Assembly: GCA_002404055.1 (NCBI GenBank)
Contig: DHIZ01000389.1
Span: 1-28,433, forward strand
DNA from: Chloroflexi bacterium UBA4733
Lineage (GTDB): Bacteria > Chloroflexota > UBA4733
Length of the DNA: 28,433 nucleotides
Direction of reading: 5' to 3'
A program made the position numbers and the translations under genes. Numbering within the stretch: position 1 is the stretch's first letter; every line of letters begins with the position of its first letter. The notes beneath the pieces were generated by a model. The model was not told the origin of the DNA, made no database searches, and worked only from the letters and a program-made list of their open reading frames with translations. Of the stretch, positions 8,448-17,488 are shown piece by piece.

Positions 8448-9458
8448 TTGGACGCCGAAACAGGGGACTGGTCGACAACAGAGGTGCGCACGCTCCTCGC
8501 CGACTACGGTCGCAACCCGCGCGATCTGGCCGTGGCAGCCATGCCGGAAGGTTCGGAGAACCGCAACCTGCTGATCGCGGCGGACGGCGAACGGCTCGTG
8601 CTGCGCCGCTACGATGCCACGCCACCGGATGAGGTACCCTGGGAGCTGGCGCTGCTGCGCTTCCTGAGCGCCAAGGACTTCCCAACCGCCCGGTTGGTCG
8701 AGCGAGTGGACGGCGGGCTAGCGTGTACGCTCGGCGGCAGGCCGGCAGCCCTCTTCAGCTTCGTCACCGGGCGCCATCCGGCCTGCGATGCGCCAGGGAT
8801 GGTGGACCAGGTGGCGGGCGTGATCGCACGTCTGCATGCGGTGACCAACGGACTGTGGCTACCCCAGCCGCGTTCGCGCATGGATTCGCGCTACCGCCTG
8901 GCGCAATTCCAATCGTGGCTGCGGGAAAGGCCATCGGCGTCTGACGAACCGGCGCTGGTCAGCTTCGCTGCACAGGTGGAGCAGTTCGCTGCCGCGTTTG
9001 CCGCCCGGCTGGCGCCGCACGAGGCGATGCTGCCACGAGGCGTGGTCCACCACGATGCCCACGTCGGCAACCTGCTCTGCGACGAGGCCGGGCAGATCGT
9101 GGCGCTGCTCGACTTCGACGACGCCCACGAGACGTACCTGCTCGCCGATGTCGCCGTACTGGTCGACGTGTGGGGAACCGATCAGGAAACGCGCAGCTTC
9201 AGTCCAGTGCGGGCGGCGGGGATGGTGCGAGCCTACGCGCAACACCGACCGCTCGGGGCCGCTGAATGGGAGTTGCTGCCGGACTTTCTGGCGCTCTATC
9301 ACCTGGCCGATGTCACGTCGTACGTCTCCGGTCGCGTCCAGGCCGGCGTGCCGGGCGACCAGGCGCTGGCCGACTGCAACCAGTATGCGAAGTTCCTCCA
9401 GCACACCGCCGCACCGGATTGGCGAGACCAGCTGCGCGCGGCCCTCACCTCCCAGTAG
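8448..9458 (+). CDS. Phosphotransferase, APH / homoserine-kinase-II-like
   Basis: This is a 336-residue kinase-fold enzyme. The N-lobe contains LLIAADGERLVLRRYD, with the usual Lys position apparently occupied by Arg. PWELALLRFLSAKDFPTARLV follows. The C-lobe has the Brenner loop GVVHHDAHVGNLL (catalytic His-x-Asp with Asn four residues later, about residues 201-210) and the metal-binding LLDFDDA (about 220). The family transfers phosphate from ATP to small hydroxyl compounds such as aminoglycosides, homoserine or choline; the substrate cannot be read from the sequence. The longest frame begins with TTG at 8448, 22 bases after the DUF5615 stop, and has no obvious ribosome site. A GTG at 8484 is an alternative. 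It may be co-transcribed with the DUF433/DUF5615 pair. Confidence 0.87.
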   Translation: MDAETGDWSTTEVRTLLADYGRNPRDLAVAAMPEGSENRNLLIAADGERLVLRRYDATPPDEVPWELALLRFLSAKDFPTARLVERVDGGLACTLGGRPAALFSFVTGRHPACDAPGMVDQVAGVIARLHAVTNGLWLPQPRSRMDSRYRLAQFQSWLRERPSASDEPALVSFAAQVEQFAAAFAARLAPHEAMLPRGVVHHDAHVGNLLCDEAGQIVALLDFDDAHETYLLADVAVLVDVWGTDQETRSFSPVRAAGMVRAYAQHRPLGAAEWELLPDFLALYHLADVTSYVSGRVQAGVPGDQALADCNQYAKFLQHTAAPDWRDQLRAALTSQ

Positions 9459-9549
9459 TTGGTGTACACGCTGGCCCAGGTCGCGCTCCGTGGTGATCAA
9501 GCCGCACCACGTCAAGCCTCCGCCGGCCCTGGTGGCGCAGTACCGCTCG

Positions 9550-12500
9550 CTACTCCAGTTCCTCGACGGGCAGCGTGAACTGCGCGGCGCCTGCCACCAT
9601 CGGGGAGGCGTCGGCCCGGAAGACGCGAAGACGTGCCAACCGCTCCGCGTCCCAGCGCCGATGGTCGCTGCTCTGGGCAATGAGGGCTGCCAGTGCGATG
9701 CGCCGCAGGCGCTCGTCGGCCTGGGCAGCCAGGGCCGCCTCCAGACGCGCCAGGTCGTCGCTGCTCGGTCGATTCTCCGGCGCCGGACGAAGGGTTCGGA
9801 GCACGATGGAGCGTATCCGCCAGGACAGACCGCCGGCACGACTCACCCGCGCCATCGCCAGCGCCATAGGGAAGCCGACTCCAAAGCGGTTTCCGAGCGC
9901 GTGGACGGCGGCCATGAGTGCCTCGGCGTGTAATTCGCCCCGCTTGGCAAGTTGCTGCAGGTAGCCGGCAAGCTCGTCGCCGCTGAGTTGCTGCATCGCC
10001 AGTTCCACGCGCGACGTTGCCGTCAGGGGGTCGCCGGCCAGGGCCGCCAGGACAGTTCGGGCTGCGGCATGGTGCTCGCGCCGGCTGAACTGGCCGCTCA
10101 CCAGGAGCGCCGCCAGGATCGTTTCGAGAGCACGGCGGTTCGGCAGGAGGATTGCCAGCGCCTCACCGATGGCCGGTAGGTCACGCGTTGTGTACGTACT
10201 GAACAAGGCTGCCGCCGCTGCGCTCCTTTCCTGTGGCAGCGGCGCGGCAACCGCCGCGAGCAGGTGTGGCAGCAGCAGGCGCTCGGGGTCGGCCACGGGC
10301 AAGTCCACGCAGCGCAGCAGCGCCGCCTGACGCACTGCCGGATCGGCATGCCGCAGCAGCGTCACGTGTACCGCGAGAAGCCGCTGCTGCGCCCAGGGCA
10401 GCAGTCGCTCGGCCGGTACGCGGCTGGCGGCCATCGCAAGCGCGGCATCGGGCGACTGGGCGGCGCGCTCCAGGATCGGCCAGGTCTCCGGGCGATCCGG
10501 GAAACTCCAGAGGGCCCGCAGCAGGGCCACGCGCACATCGCGCTGGAGGTCGCCTTGATCGAGGCGTAGCAGTTCGCGCCAGGCCTCGTCCGTGGCGAGG
10601 TCGCCGAACAGGCGCACAACCTCTTTGGCCACCGTCACCCGCTCGACCGGTGCGGCGCGCAAGATCTCTAGCGCGCGAGGCACCGGCATAGTCAGCACCG
10701 CCTGCCGCAAGGCGTAGATGGCCACGCGCGCTCGTTCGTCCTCGAGTGCCGCTAGCAAGGTTGGAATACCCTGTCCGGCATCCAGCCGGCCCAGTGCGCG
10801 CAGAGCCGCTTCCTGCCGGGTCGTGGTGCGGCGGCGAACCGGGCGGGCGTTCGGCACGCCCCGGCGGGGCGGCGGCAGTTCGAGCACTGCTGCGGCTTCG
10901 CCAGCGGCGAGTTCGATCAGCGCAGTCGGCGCGATGGCCGGCAGGGCCGCCAGTCGCCGAATGCCGGTCAGGATGGTCAGCGTGTCGCGCTCGGGGTCCC
11001 GGATCACCTCCACCAGCGTCTCCGCAAAGCGCTGTTGCTGGCGCGGCGTCCAGCGGGCGAAGCCGCGGTCGACGGCCGGTACGAAGGCGGTCTTGCCCGT
11101 GCTGAAACGCCCGCGCACCCCGCGTCCCAGCAGAAAGGGCGTGAGCAAGTCTTGACGGCGCCGATGCAGGTAGGCGGTAGCGACCGGCAGGGTGACGGCG
11201 CTGCGATCCTGACGCAGCAGCGCAGGCACAAGGGTGGCCAGGTACTGCGGGCGGTAGGCCGCAAGCAACTGCAGCGCCTCATTGGCGTCAGTCGCCGAGC
11301 GTGTGGTCTGGGCCAGATCGGCAAGGAGGTCCACCAGGCCGTCGAAGACCCGCAGGCGCTTGCCGAGTCCTGCCGCCAGCGTGAGCAGTTGCTGGTCGCG
11401 CTCCATGCGCCGCCAGGATTGCAGCACGGGGAAGAGCGCCGAGGCCAGGCGCTGCACGTCGGCAGCGTTGAGCCACTGCCACAGCCGGTAGAAACGCAAC
11501 TCGCCCCGCTCTTGCGTGAGCGTCGCCAGCCAGGGGATCGCCCAGTCCGGCTGGCCGGGGAGGAGATTGACGAGCAGTCCGAGCATGGCCTGAGCTGACG
11601 CCGGGGAGAGGTCGGCAGCGTCGAGCGCATCGTGCAGCATCTGGTTGAGGGTGGCCAACTGTTCCAGTCGCCAACAGCCTGGCGGTAGGTCGGCGAGTGC
11701 GGCGAGCATCTGCCCGCGCACCGGATCCTGCTCGTGGCGGCGGGCAACCAGCAGATCCAGCAACTCTGGCAAGCGCTCCCGCTGGTAGCGGGTGGCGTCG
11801 ATGAGGGTATGCAGCGCCAGCGCCCGCAGCTTGGCATCCGGGTTGTGCAGGAACGGCTCCAGTGCCGCCCGCGCCTCCTCCCAGGGCAGGAACGCTGCAT
11901 AGGGCAGGCGCTGCTGCGGCTCCGTCGCCAGCGTGGCCAGCGCCAGGTGACGACGCCCCTCCTGTTCGCGCTCGCTGCGCGGCAAGAGCGCCACGACGTG
12001 GTCGGGCAGCACGCCGTTTTGGTTGCGCAGGCCGCGCCCGGCCAGGCGGTACACCGCCAGGCGGCGCTGAGGAGGGAGCCGTCCGAACCAATGACCGCGC
12101 TGGCTGAACGTGTAGAGAACGTGACGGTCGAGCAGCGCCACGATTTCGTCGTCGCGCAGATGCAGTGCAGCGCGCGCGGCGACGTGGTGGCTCCCGCCGA
12201 TGGAATCGAGGGCGGCGGTCTCCCCCTCGGCAGCGACGGACAGCAGCAGCCGGACGGTTCCCAGCGGCCGTCGTCGCGCCAACGGCTGCAGTTGCAGGCG
12301 GCTCAGCGCGGTACGGGGCAGCAGCATGTGCGCCAGTGTCAGCGCCTGGTCGGGCGCCGCGACCGCCAGCCCGATCAGGGCGGCGTTGGCCCGCCAGAGC
12401 AAACGAGAGTCAATTTCCGGGGCAGCGGCGAGCCGTTGTTGCAAGGCGCCGACCACGAGCGCCGGATGCCAGCGTGCCAGAGCGGTCCAGCCCTGGCTGT

Positions 12501-13023
12501 CCGTTCGGTCCAGCGTCTCCTTCAGGTGTTCGCGCACCAGGTCCGGTGAAGCAAAGGGCAGCAACCGGTCGGCCTGCGGGTCATCTGCTGCAATCTGCGC
12601 GCGAATATAGGCGTCGATCGGCATCTGGCGACCTCGTTGCCGCAACTTCCGCAGCAATCTGCGCCGGTAGGCTCGGGTGACGACCTCCAGCGCCTCTTCC
12701 ACCTGGGTGTCATCACAGGCCATCGGCAGGAGCTGGCTGGCAAGCGCGCGAATGCTGCTCGATGGGTCGCTCATCGCCCGGACCACGTGGGCGCCATCCC
12801 GACTGCCGTAGCACGATTGGAGCGCGAGCGAGCGCTCGTAGAAGCCCTGCTGCTCCAGCGCCGCCAAAGTCGCCGCCACACTGCCATCCACAGCAGCCAG
12901 GCGTCCGACCTCGACCATCCGGCGCATCCGGGCATCGTGGGTCAGGCCAGCCAGGGAACGCAACAGACCATTCGGTGTCATCGTCGTTTGCCCATCGGAA
13001 GTGGCGGCGCCGCTGTGCTTCAT
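9550..13023 (-). CDS. Large HEAT-repeat protein
   Basis: This 1157-residue soluble protein is built almost entirely of helical pairs of the HEAT/armadillo type. Examples include DPSSSIRALASQLLPMA near residue 90, NPDAKLRALALHTLIDA near 400, LEDERARVAIYALRQAV near 770 and HADPAVRQAALLRCVDL near 900. I see no signal peptide, membrane segment or enzymatic motif. Such superhelical proteins act as protein-binding scaffolds. The Arg-rich stretch RRRLLRKLRQRGRQ (about 121-134) could contact nucleic acid or an acidic partner. The longest start is the ATG at 13023; a second ATG at 12981 is possible, and neither has a strong ribosome site. The gene stands alone, convergent with the phosphotransferase and divergent from a 66-residue orphan. 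The function is unknown; at nearly 3.5 kb it is the largest gene in the window. Confidence 0.88.
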   Translation of the reverse strand: MKHSGAATSDGQTTMTPNGLLRSLAGLTHDARMRRMVEVGRLAAVDGSVAATLAALEQQGFYERSLALQSCYGSRDGAHVVRAMSDPSSSIRALASQLLPMACDDTQVEEALEVVTRAYRRRLLRKLRQRGRQMPIDAYIRAQIAADDPQADRLLPFASPDLVREHLKETLDRTDSQGWTALARWHPALVVGALQQRLAAAPEIDSRLLWRANAALIGLAVAAPDQALTLAHMLLPRTALSRLQLQPLARRRPLGTVRLLLSVAAEGETAALDSIGGSHHVAARAALHLRDDEIVALLDRHVLYTFSQRGHWFGRLPPQRRLAVYRLAGRGLRNQNGVLPDHVVALLPRSEREQEGRRHLALATLATEPQQRLPYAAFLPWEEARAALEPFLHNPDAKLRALALHTLIDATRYQRERLPELLDLLVARRHEQDPVRGQMLAALADLPPGCWRLEQLATLNQMLHDALDAADLSPASAQAMLGLLVNLLPGQPDWAIPWLATLTQERGELRFYRLWQWLNAADVQRLASALFPVLQSWRRMERDQQLLTLAAGLGKRLRVFDGLVDLLADLAQTTRSATDANEALQLLAAYRPQYLATLVPALLRQDRSAVTLPVATAYLHRRRQDLLTPFLLGRGVRGRFSTGKTAFVPAVDRGFARWTPRQQQRFAETLVEVIRDPERDTLTILTGIRRLAALPAIAPTALIELAAGEAAAVLELPPPRRGVPNARPVRRRTTTRQEAALRALGRLDAGQGIPTLLAALEDERARVAIYALRQAVLTMPVPRALEILRAAPVERVTVAKEVVRLFGDLATDEAWRELLRLDQGDLQRDVRVALLRALWSFPDRPETWPILERAAQSPDAALAMAASRVPAERLLPWAQQRLLAVHVTLLRHADPAVRQAALLRCVDLPVADPERLLLPHLLAAVAAPLPQERSAAAAALFSTYTTRDLPAIGEALAILLPNRRALETILAALLVSGQFSRREHHAAARTVLAALAGDPLTATSRVELAMQQLSGDELAGYLQQLAKRGELHAEALMAAVHALGNRFGVGFPMALAMARVSRAGGLSWRIRSIVLRTLRPAPENRPSSDDLARLEAALAAQADERLRRIALAALIAQSSDHRRWDAERLARLRVFRADASPMVAGAAQFTLPVEELE

Positions 13024-13091
13024 CGTCCAGAGGCGACGTGCAGCGCACTGGTAGCATGGTACCGGATGGTGTCAGCGTACCCGCCACACCG

Positions 13092-13121
13092 CTGGGAGGA
13101 TCGAATCTGGGAGGATCGAAT
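13092..13121 (+). repeat. Perfect 15-bp tandem duplication containing a ribosome site
   Basis: The unit CTGGGAGGATCGAAT occurs twice back to back (13092-13106 and 13107-13121). Each copy contains GGGAGG. The second copy supplies the ribosome site and the first two bases of the ATG at 13120 that begins a small ORF; the first copy has no start codon after it. It looks like a slippage duplication. Confidence 0.8.
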
Positions 13122-13320
13122 GATGGATCGAGACGCCCTGCTGGAAAACTGGCGTCGCGCCAAAGCGACCCCGAGAGCCGGCGCTCGCTTCCGGCTGACG
13201 GCGCCATACGAACAGCCGTTCGTCTTCCGTGGCCCGCAGTGGGGACACCCCTCCAACTACGCGGCGGTTCGCTCCTTCTCCGTCGTGTTGCCCGCTGTCC
13301 TATTCTTGCATGTCTCCTAG
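13120..13320 (+). CDS. Small hypothetical protein (66 residues)
   Basis: This short frame begins MMDRDALLENWRRAKATPRA and ends in a hydrophobic tail (VRSFSVVLPAVLFLHVS). GGGAGG lies five bases before the first ATG, a good ribosome site in a sequence that is duplicated just upstream. The first 45 residues look like a genuine protein start (an amphipathic helix followed by RFRLTAPYEQPFVFRGPQWG). The hydrophobic tail looks less natural, so it may be the surviving head of a longer gene. I recognise no family. It is divergent from the HEAT-repeat gene with under 100 bases between them. Confidence 0.4.
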   Translation: MMDRDALLENWRRAKATPRAGARFRLTAPYEQPFVFRGPQWGHPSNYAAVRSFSVVLPAVLFLHVS

Positions 13321-13429
13321 CTCCATCCTCTGCCGGCCGGCATTGGCCCCTGTTATGCGACCTAGCTCCGGAGCGCCGCAGCCGACATAGGGTGATGATC
13401 GCCCCAGACGCGGCAGTAAGGAGGCGGGC

Positions 13430-14734
13430 ATGCGCAGATTCTTCAGTCTTGCCCTGTTCTGCAGCGTGCTGCTCTGGCCGACACCAGCGCTGGCGGCCAG
13501 CAACGCGGACTTCCCGATTCCCGGTGGTCAGTGGTACACCGAGACCAACGGCTTCGCCTTCCCGACCCAGATCGGCTATCCGGTGTTCGATGGCGCCAGT
13601 ATCAAGTTCTGGTCGGAGTTCCAGCGCCTGGGCGGCGTCCCCGTGCTCGGCTACCCGGTCTCCAGCCCCTACTTGATGGACGGCTTCGTGGTGCAGGCGT
13701 TCCAGAAGGCGATCCTGCAGTGGCGTCCCGAGACCGGCCACGTGGCCTTCGTCAATATCTTCGACCTGCTGCACTCGGCCGGCAAGGACAGCTTCTTGCA
13801 ACAGGTGCGGCAGACGCCACCGCCCCTTGATACGTCGAGCGATACGGGGAAGAGCTGGCCCCATATCGTGGCGGCACACCAGGCGCTGCTGGACCAAAAC
13901 GCCGCCATCAAAGCTGCCTATTTCGCCGATGCGGACCCGCTCAGCCATTTCGGCTTGCCATTGACCGGGCCGGTGGACGAAGGCAACGTGCTGGTCGTCC
14001 GCTGCCAGCGCGCCGTCTTGCAGCAGTGGAAACAGGCCGTGCCCTGGGCGGCCGCAGGCCAGGTGACGGTGGCGAATGGCGGCGACATTGCCAAGGAGGC
14101 CGGCCTGGTGCCGGATTACGCCGCCATCCCGGCCGGCGCTTCGTTGCTGTGGAATATGGTGGCGGGCACGCCGGTGCGCCTCGACGCCTGGCTCATCGGG
14201 CTGCAGTTGGACCAACTGCCCGCCGGCTATACCCGCAACACGCCGCTGGTGCCGGGCAGCGCTGCCGCCGGCACTGCCGCTGCGCCGACGGCCAATCCCG
14301 ACTATATTCAGCACATCGAAGGGCCCTTCGCCTCCTTCGTCCACCCGGGGCTGGTCAACGCCCACTTCGTCAGCTTCGTTCAAAACCAGAGCGCCACGAC
14401 CGTCCAGGAGGCGATCCTGATCGAGAACGCCACCTCCGTCTATGACACGCCGGCCGACGCCGCCCAGGACTACGCGTTGCGCATGCAGCGCGTCCAATGT
14501 TGTGTCCCGCCCGTGTCGGTGGGGGCGATCGGCGACGGCGCGGTGGGGGCCGTGTTCCCCGGCACCCTCAGCACAGGAGGGAAGCTCACTACCTACGGCG
14601 TGATCTACCATCAGGCCAACGTCACGGGCGACGTCACCGTCACCTATACCGGCACGGCGGGCTCCTTCGACCTGGCGGTGCAACTGGCCCAGACCAGCCT
14701 CGCCCAGATCACCGCAGTGGGGAGCACCTCGTGA
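13430..14734 (+). CDS. Secreted protein with LGFP-like repeats, paralogue 1
   Basis: This 434-residue protein has an N-terminal Sec signal peptide (MRRFFSLALFCSVLLW through ALAAS, cleavage near residue 24). A domain of about 200 residues follows. It starts GGQWYTETNGFAFPTQIGYPV and contains FWSEFQRLGGVPVLGYPVSS, then QAFQKAILQW, which resembles the 'F...fW...GG...fGyPis' pattern of LGFP-type cell-surface repeats. A second, weaker version appears around DPLSHFGLPLTGPVDEGN with QRAVLQQWK. The C-terminal third (about 285-434) is a separate domain with alternating strands, including a CC pair (QRVQCCVPP). AAGGAGG at 13418-13424 lies five bases before the ATG. The protein is probably extracellular or wall-associated; no catalytic motif is visible. 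The gene is followed 66 bases later by its paralogue. Confidence 0.85.
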   Translation: MRRFFSLALFCSVLLWPTPALAASNADFPIPGGQWYTETNGFAFPTQIGYPVFDGASIKFWSEFQRLGGVPVLGYPVSSPYLMDGFVVQAFQKAILQWRPETGHVAFVNIFDLLHSAGKDSFLQQVRQTPPPLDTSSDTGKSWPHIVAAHQALLDQNAAIKAAYFADADPLSHFGLPLTGPVDEGNVLVVRCQRAVLQQWKQAVPWAAAGQVTVANGGDIAKEAGLVPDYAAIPAGASLLWNMVAGTPVRLDAWLIGLQLDQLPAGYTRNTPLVPGSAAAGTAAAPTANPDYIQHIEGPFASFVHPGLVNAHFVSFVQNQSATTVQEAILIENATSVYDTPADAAQDYALRMQRVQCCVPPVSVGAIGDGAVGAVFPGTLSTGGKLTTYGVIYHQANVTGDVTVTYTGTAGSFDLAVQLAQTSLAQITAVGSTS

Positions 14735-14800
14735 TCGTTGCACGGTAGCGCGAATGGGCGGCTGGTATCCTGACCATCCGTAGCAGAAAGGGGTCTCCTC

Positions 14801-16084
14801 ATGCGTCTGCTCTCGGTCGGCAGCGCACTCTGTCTCCTCTTGCTGGCGCTACCGGGGTCAGCGGCCGCAGCCCCCGCCGATTTCGCCACGCTCGGCGTTC
14901 CGGGCCACTGGTACAGCGAGACCAACGGCGTGCCGCAGTCGCACCTGCTCGGCTACGCGGTGCTGGACATGGCCGATAGCCAATTCTGGTCGGCCTTCCA
15001 GCAGCTGGGCGGCGTGCCGGTGCTGGGCTACCCGGTGTCCGATCGCTACTTCCAGGGCGGCTTCGTCAGCCAGGCCTTCCAGAAGGCCGTCCTGCAGTGG
15101 CATCCCGATACCGGCCAGGTCGCCTTCGTCAATATCTTCGATCTGCTCCATAACGCCGGCAAAGACGCCCTGCTGCAAGCGGCACGCCAGATTCCGCCGC
15201 CGCTGGATACCTCCAGCGATACCGGCAAGACCTGGGCGCAGGTCGTCGCTGCGCACGAGGCGTTGCTGGCCGGCAATCCGGCCATCGACGCCGCCTACCA
15301 GGCTGACCCGGACGCCCTCGATCACTACGGCTTGCCGCTGACGACCCCGGTGGACGAAGGCAACGTGATCGTGGTACGCACCCAGCGCGCTGTCTTCCAA
15401 CAGTGGAAACAGGCGATGCCCTGGGCGGCTGCCGGCCAGGTGACCATCGCCAACGGCGGCGACATCGCCAAGGAGGACGGGCTGGTGCCGGCAGCGGCGC
15501 TGGGGGCCTTCCTGCCCCGCATCGCCTACCTGCCGGGTGGGCCCTACCGACACGATTCCTGGGACGTGTCGCTGCGGCTGGAAGACCTGCCGCCTGGCTT
15601 CCGGACATCCGGCAGCCAGGGGATGGCGGGACCGGCCCCCGGAGCGAGCGAGCCACTCTCCCCTGGCGCGCAAGAGTTCCTCCAGCAGGAAGCGCACGGC
15701 TTGATCAACGGCAACTCGCCGGAGTTTGCGCTCCAGGCTGGTCTGACCAGCGCCACCGGGCCAATCGTTATAGTCGGAGTCACCGACGTCTTCGCCTCGG
15801 CCGCCGGTGCTGCCTGGGATTACGGCGAACTGGTGCGCATCCTCTCCAGCCACAGCAGCGTCCAGCCCGCCACCGTACTCCCCATCGGCGATGCCACCAC
15901 GGGGTTGGTCGGACCGCTCACGCTCACTGATGGCCGGGTCGTGCCCGCCTACTCGGTCATCTTCCAGGCCGGCAATGTGGCGGTGGGGATGACCGTCGCC
16001 TTTGGCAAGGGGCCAGGGTCGTTCGATCTGGCGATGACACTGGCCAACGCCGTCTACCAGCGCATCATCGCTGTATCGTCCTGA
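14801..16084 (+). CDS. Secreted protein with LGFP-like repeats, paralogue 2
   Basis: This 427-residue protein is a tandem paralogue of the preceding gene. It has a signal peptide (MRLLSVGSALCLLLLALPGS, cleavage near AAAAP). Its first 230 residues are very similar to those of paralogue 1: FWSAFQQLGGVPVLGYPVSD, QVAFVNIFDLLHNAGKD, PPPLDTSSDTGKTW and WAAAGQVTIANGGDIAKED recur with few changes. After about residue 235 the two proteins diverge sharply, although both end in a region with the pattern GSFDLA followed by a short helix. AAAGGGG lies upstream of the ATG. The pair probably arose by duplication, with the N-terminal part conserved and the C-terminal part diversified, as expected if the C-terminus recognises the target. 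It converges on the TraB-like gene; the 243 bases between them hold no gene I can support. Confidence 0.85.
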   Translation: MRLLSVGSALCLLLLALPGSAAAAPADFATLGVPGHWYSETNGVPQSHLLGYAVLDMADSQFWSAFQQLGGVPVLGYPVSDRYFQGGFVSQAFQKAVLQWHPDTGQVAFVNIFDLLHNAGKDALLQAARQIPPPLDTSSDTGKTWAQVVAAHEALLAGNPAIDAAYQADPDALDHYGLPLTTPVDEGNVIVVRTQRAVFQQWKQAMPWAAAGQVTIANGGDIAKEDGLVPAAALGAFLPRIAYLPGGPYRHDSWDVSLRLEDLPPGFRTSGSQGMAGPAPGASEPLSPGAQEFLQQEAHGLINGNSPEFALQAGLTSATGPIVIVGVTDVFASAAGAAWDYGELVRILSSHSSVQPATVLPIGDATTGLVGPLTLTDGRVVPAYSVIFQAGNVAVGMTVAFGKGPGSFDLAMTLANAVYQRIIAVSS

Positions 16085-16327
16085 CCAGACCAACCGTACC
16101 AGAGCAGCCTGGCGCTGCGCAGGATCGTGTTGCACTCAACCTTCGGGCTCGTTCAGCAATAGACGGAGGGCGTGCTGCCAGCGCACCATGCAATGACGGG
16201 GAGTGGCGTCCAATCTCCCTTTCGGGCGTCCTCCACGCTGAGGAGGTCAGCCTGTGCCGCCCTGCCCGCCGAGGAGGCCGTTCATGCACATCGTGCGCCC
16301 GAGGTCCGGTACCTTGCAACCTCGTGG

Positions 16328-17026
16328 TCAGGTGAACACGGTGAGCCACTCGGAGTCGGCCACCTGGTAGTGCAACCGTTCCATCAGGAAGTGCGTGACG
16401 GCACGCATGTGGCGCGCTCCGTAGAGAATGGCGACCAACAGATTGTCTGCTCGGTGCTCCGCCTCGTAGTGTGTCAGGTGCTGGACAAGTGACGCGTCCC
16501 GGGTATCAATGATCAGCGCATCCAATGGATCGCCCGCCATGAATACTTCGCGGCGCGATGGCAAGTCGTCCAGTTGCATGGAGCGGGCGATCGTTGCCTT
16601 GGGATCAACGAACCACAGGGCGACGGCGACCACGGGTACCAGACAGAAGAACAGCAGCCAGTCCGTCCAGGGGATGTTGAGCCAGCCCACGTCGAAGGCG
16701 TCCGCCGGCAGGTCGGGGTAGATGGCTCGATCTTGGAGCGCTCGCAGGTCAAGGCCATCACCTTGGAAGACCAGACCGCACTGCTGGAGGCGTCGGTGGC
16801 GCTCCAGGAGCATGAGTGCTGCGGCGAGCCGGTTGGCGTGGCGGGAGCGCATGCCCTCAATGAAGATCGCGTCGCAGGTGGTGAGCCGTTGCTGTACGTT
16901 GTCATAGTACGCCTGCTCGCCAACGTGCAGCATGGGGAGCAGCAGGAACGACAGGGCGGTGTCGCGGCGTTGGAGACGGTACACAGCAGCGCGCACGCCC
17001 AGGTCGCTCACTTCGATGAACTGCAT
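16328..17026 (-). CDS. TraB/GumN-superfamily protein with a mid-protein membrane segment
   Basis: This 232-residue protein has the two signatures of the TraB/PrgY/GumN/TIKI group. Near the start is LLPMLHVGEQAYYDNVQQ, with His34, followed by CDAIFIEGMRSR with Glu57. Near the end is LLVAILYGARHMRAVTHFL, with His206. These His and Glu residues form the putative metal-dependent hydrolase site in TIKI proteins. Unusually, a hydrophobic segment (about 122-140, WLLFFCLVPVVAVALWFV) lies between the two halves rather than at the C-terminus. The ATG at 17026 has AGGT upstream. The start lies inside the 3' end of the truncated GNAT reading frame, suggesting a deletion joined the two genes. The role is unknown; family members act on peptides or regulate peptide signals. 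Confidence 0.72.
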   Translation of the reverse strand: MQFIEVSDLGVRAAVYRLQRRDTALSFLLLPMLHVGEQAYYDNVQQRLTTCDAIFIEGMRSRHANRLAAALMLLERHRRLQQCGLVFQGDGLDLRALQDRAIYPDLPADAFDVGWLNIPWTDWLLFFCLVPVVAVALWFVDPKATIARSMQLDDLPSRREVFMAGDPLDALIIDTRDASLVQHLTHYEAEHRADNLLVAILYGARHMRAVTHFLMERLHYQVADSEWLTVFT

Positions 17027-17435
17027 CGTGACCTACATTTTCCCCGGTCCGCGGTGAGCGACCGCCGGCGCAGGCGGCCGCCGCGATGGCCGCCCGCACG
17101 AACTCGGTGGCGAGCCCTTTGCCCCACTGTTCCTGGCGAAAGATGAACGCCAGTTCTGCCTCGTCCATCACCTGCGCGTCGTAGTAGACGCCGCCAAACC
17201 CCACCACGTCGTTGCCGGGCTTCAGCAAGACCACGCCTGGAGTCACCACGGCCGACGGCACGCCGGCCGGCGCGAAGTGGTTGATGAGCTCCTGCACCTG
17301 GGTGCGTGTCCACGGCAGCCCCTGATTGTAGTGGCGGACGTTCTCGGGATCGCCGAAGATCGCCAGCAGCGCGTCCATGTCGTCGAGGGTCGCCGCACGA
17401 ACGGCGAGGCGCTCGGTTGCAAACAGCATTGCCAC
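16902..17435 (-). pseudogene. GNAT acetyltransferase, truncated at the C-terminus
   Basis: The first 120 or so residues are a normal RimJ-type GNAT: TERLAVRAATLDDMDALLAI at the start, then DVVGFGGVYYD and the acetyl-CoA loop FRQEQWGKGLATEFVRAAI (about 99-117). At about residue 122 (near 17070) the family sequence stops. The remaining 55 or so residues (AGGRSPRTGENVGHD...) are low-complexity Arg/Pro-rich sequence, and the last 125 bases overlap the TraB-like gene in a different frame. The missing part should contain the final strands and the usual Asn-x-x-S helix, so this is probably an inactive remnant left by a deletion. It follows the ABC exporter pair by 53 bases on the same strand. Confidence 0.75.
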
Positions 17436-17488
17436 GTTACGGCTCCTTTCGATGCCTGAGCGAGGTTGCCAGGCCGGCGCGCCTTTGC

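Noticed and set aside
12713..14743. 676-residue minus-strand ORF
   Set aside because: It lies antisense to the secreted paralogue and the HEAT gene start. Its composition is typical of high-GC shadow frames and it has no family motifs.
14858..16135. 425-residue minus-strand ORF
   Set aside because: It is antisense to secreted paralogue 2, and the conserved paralogy supports the plus strand.
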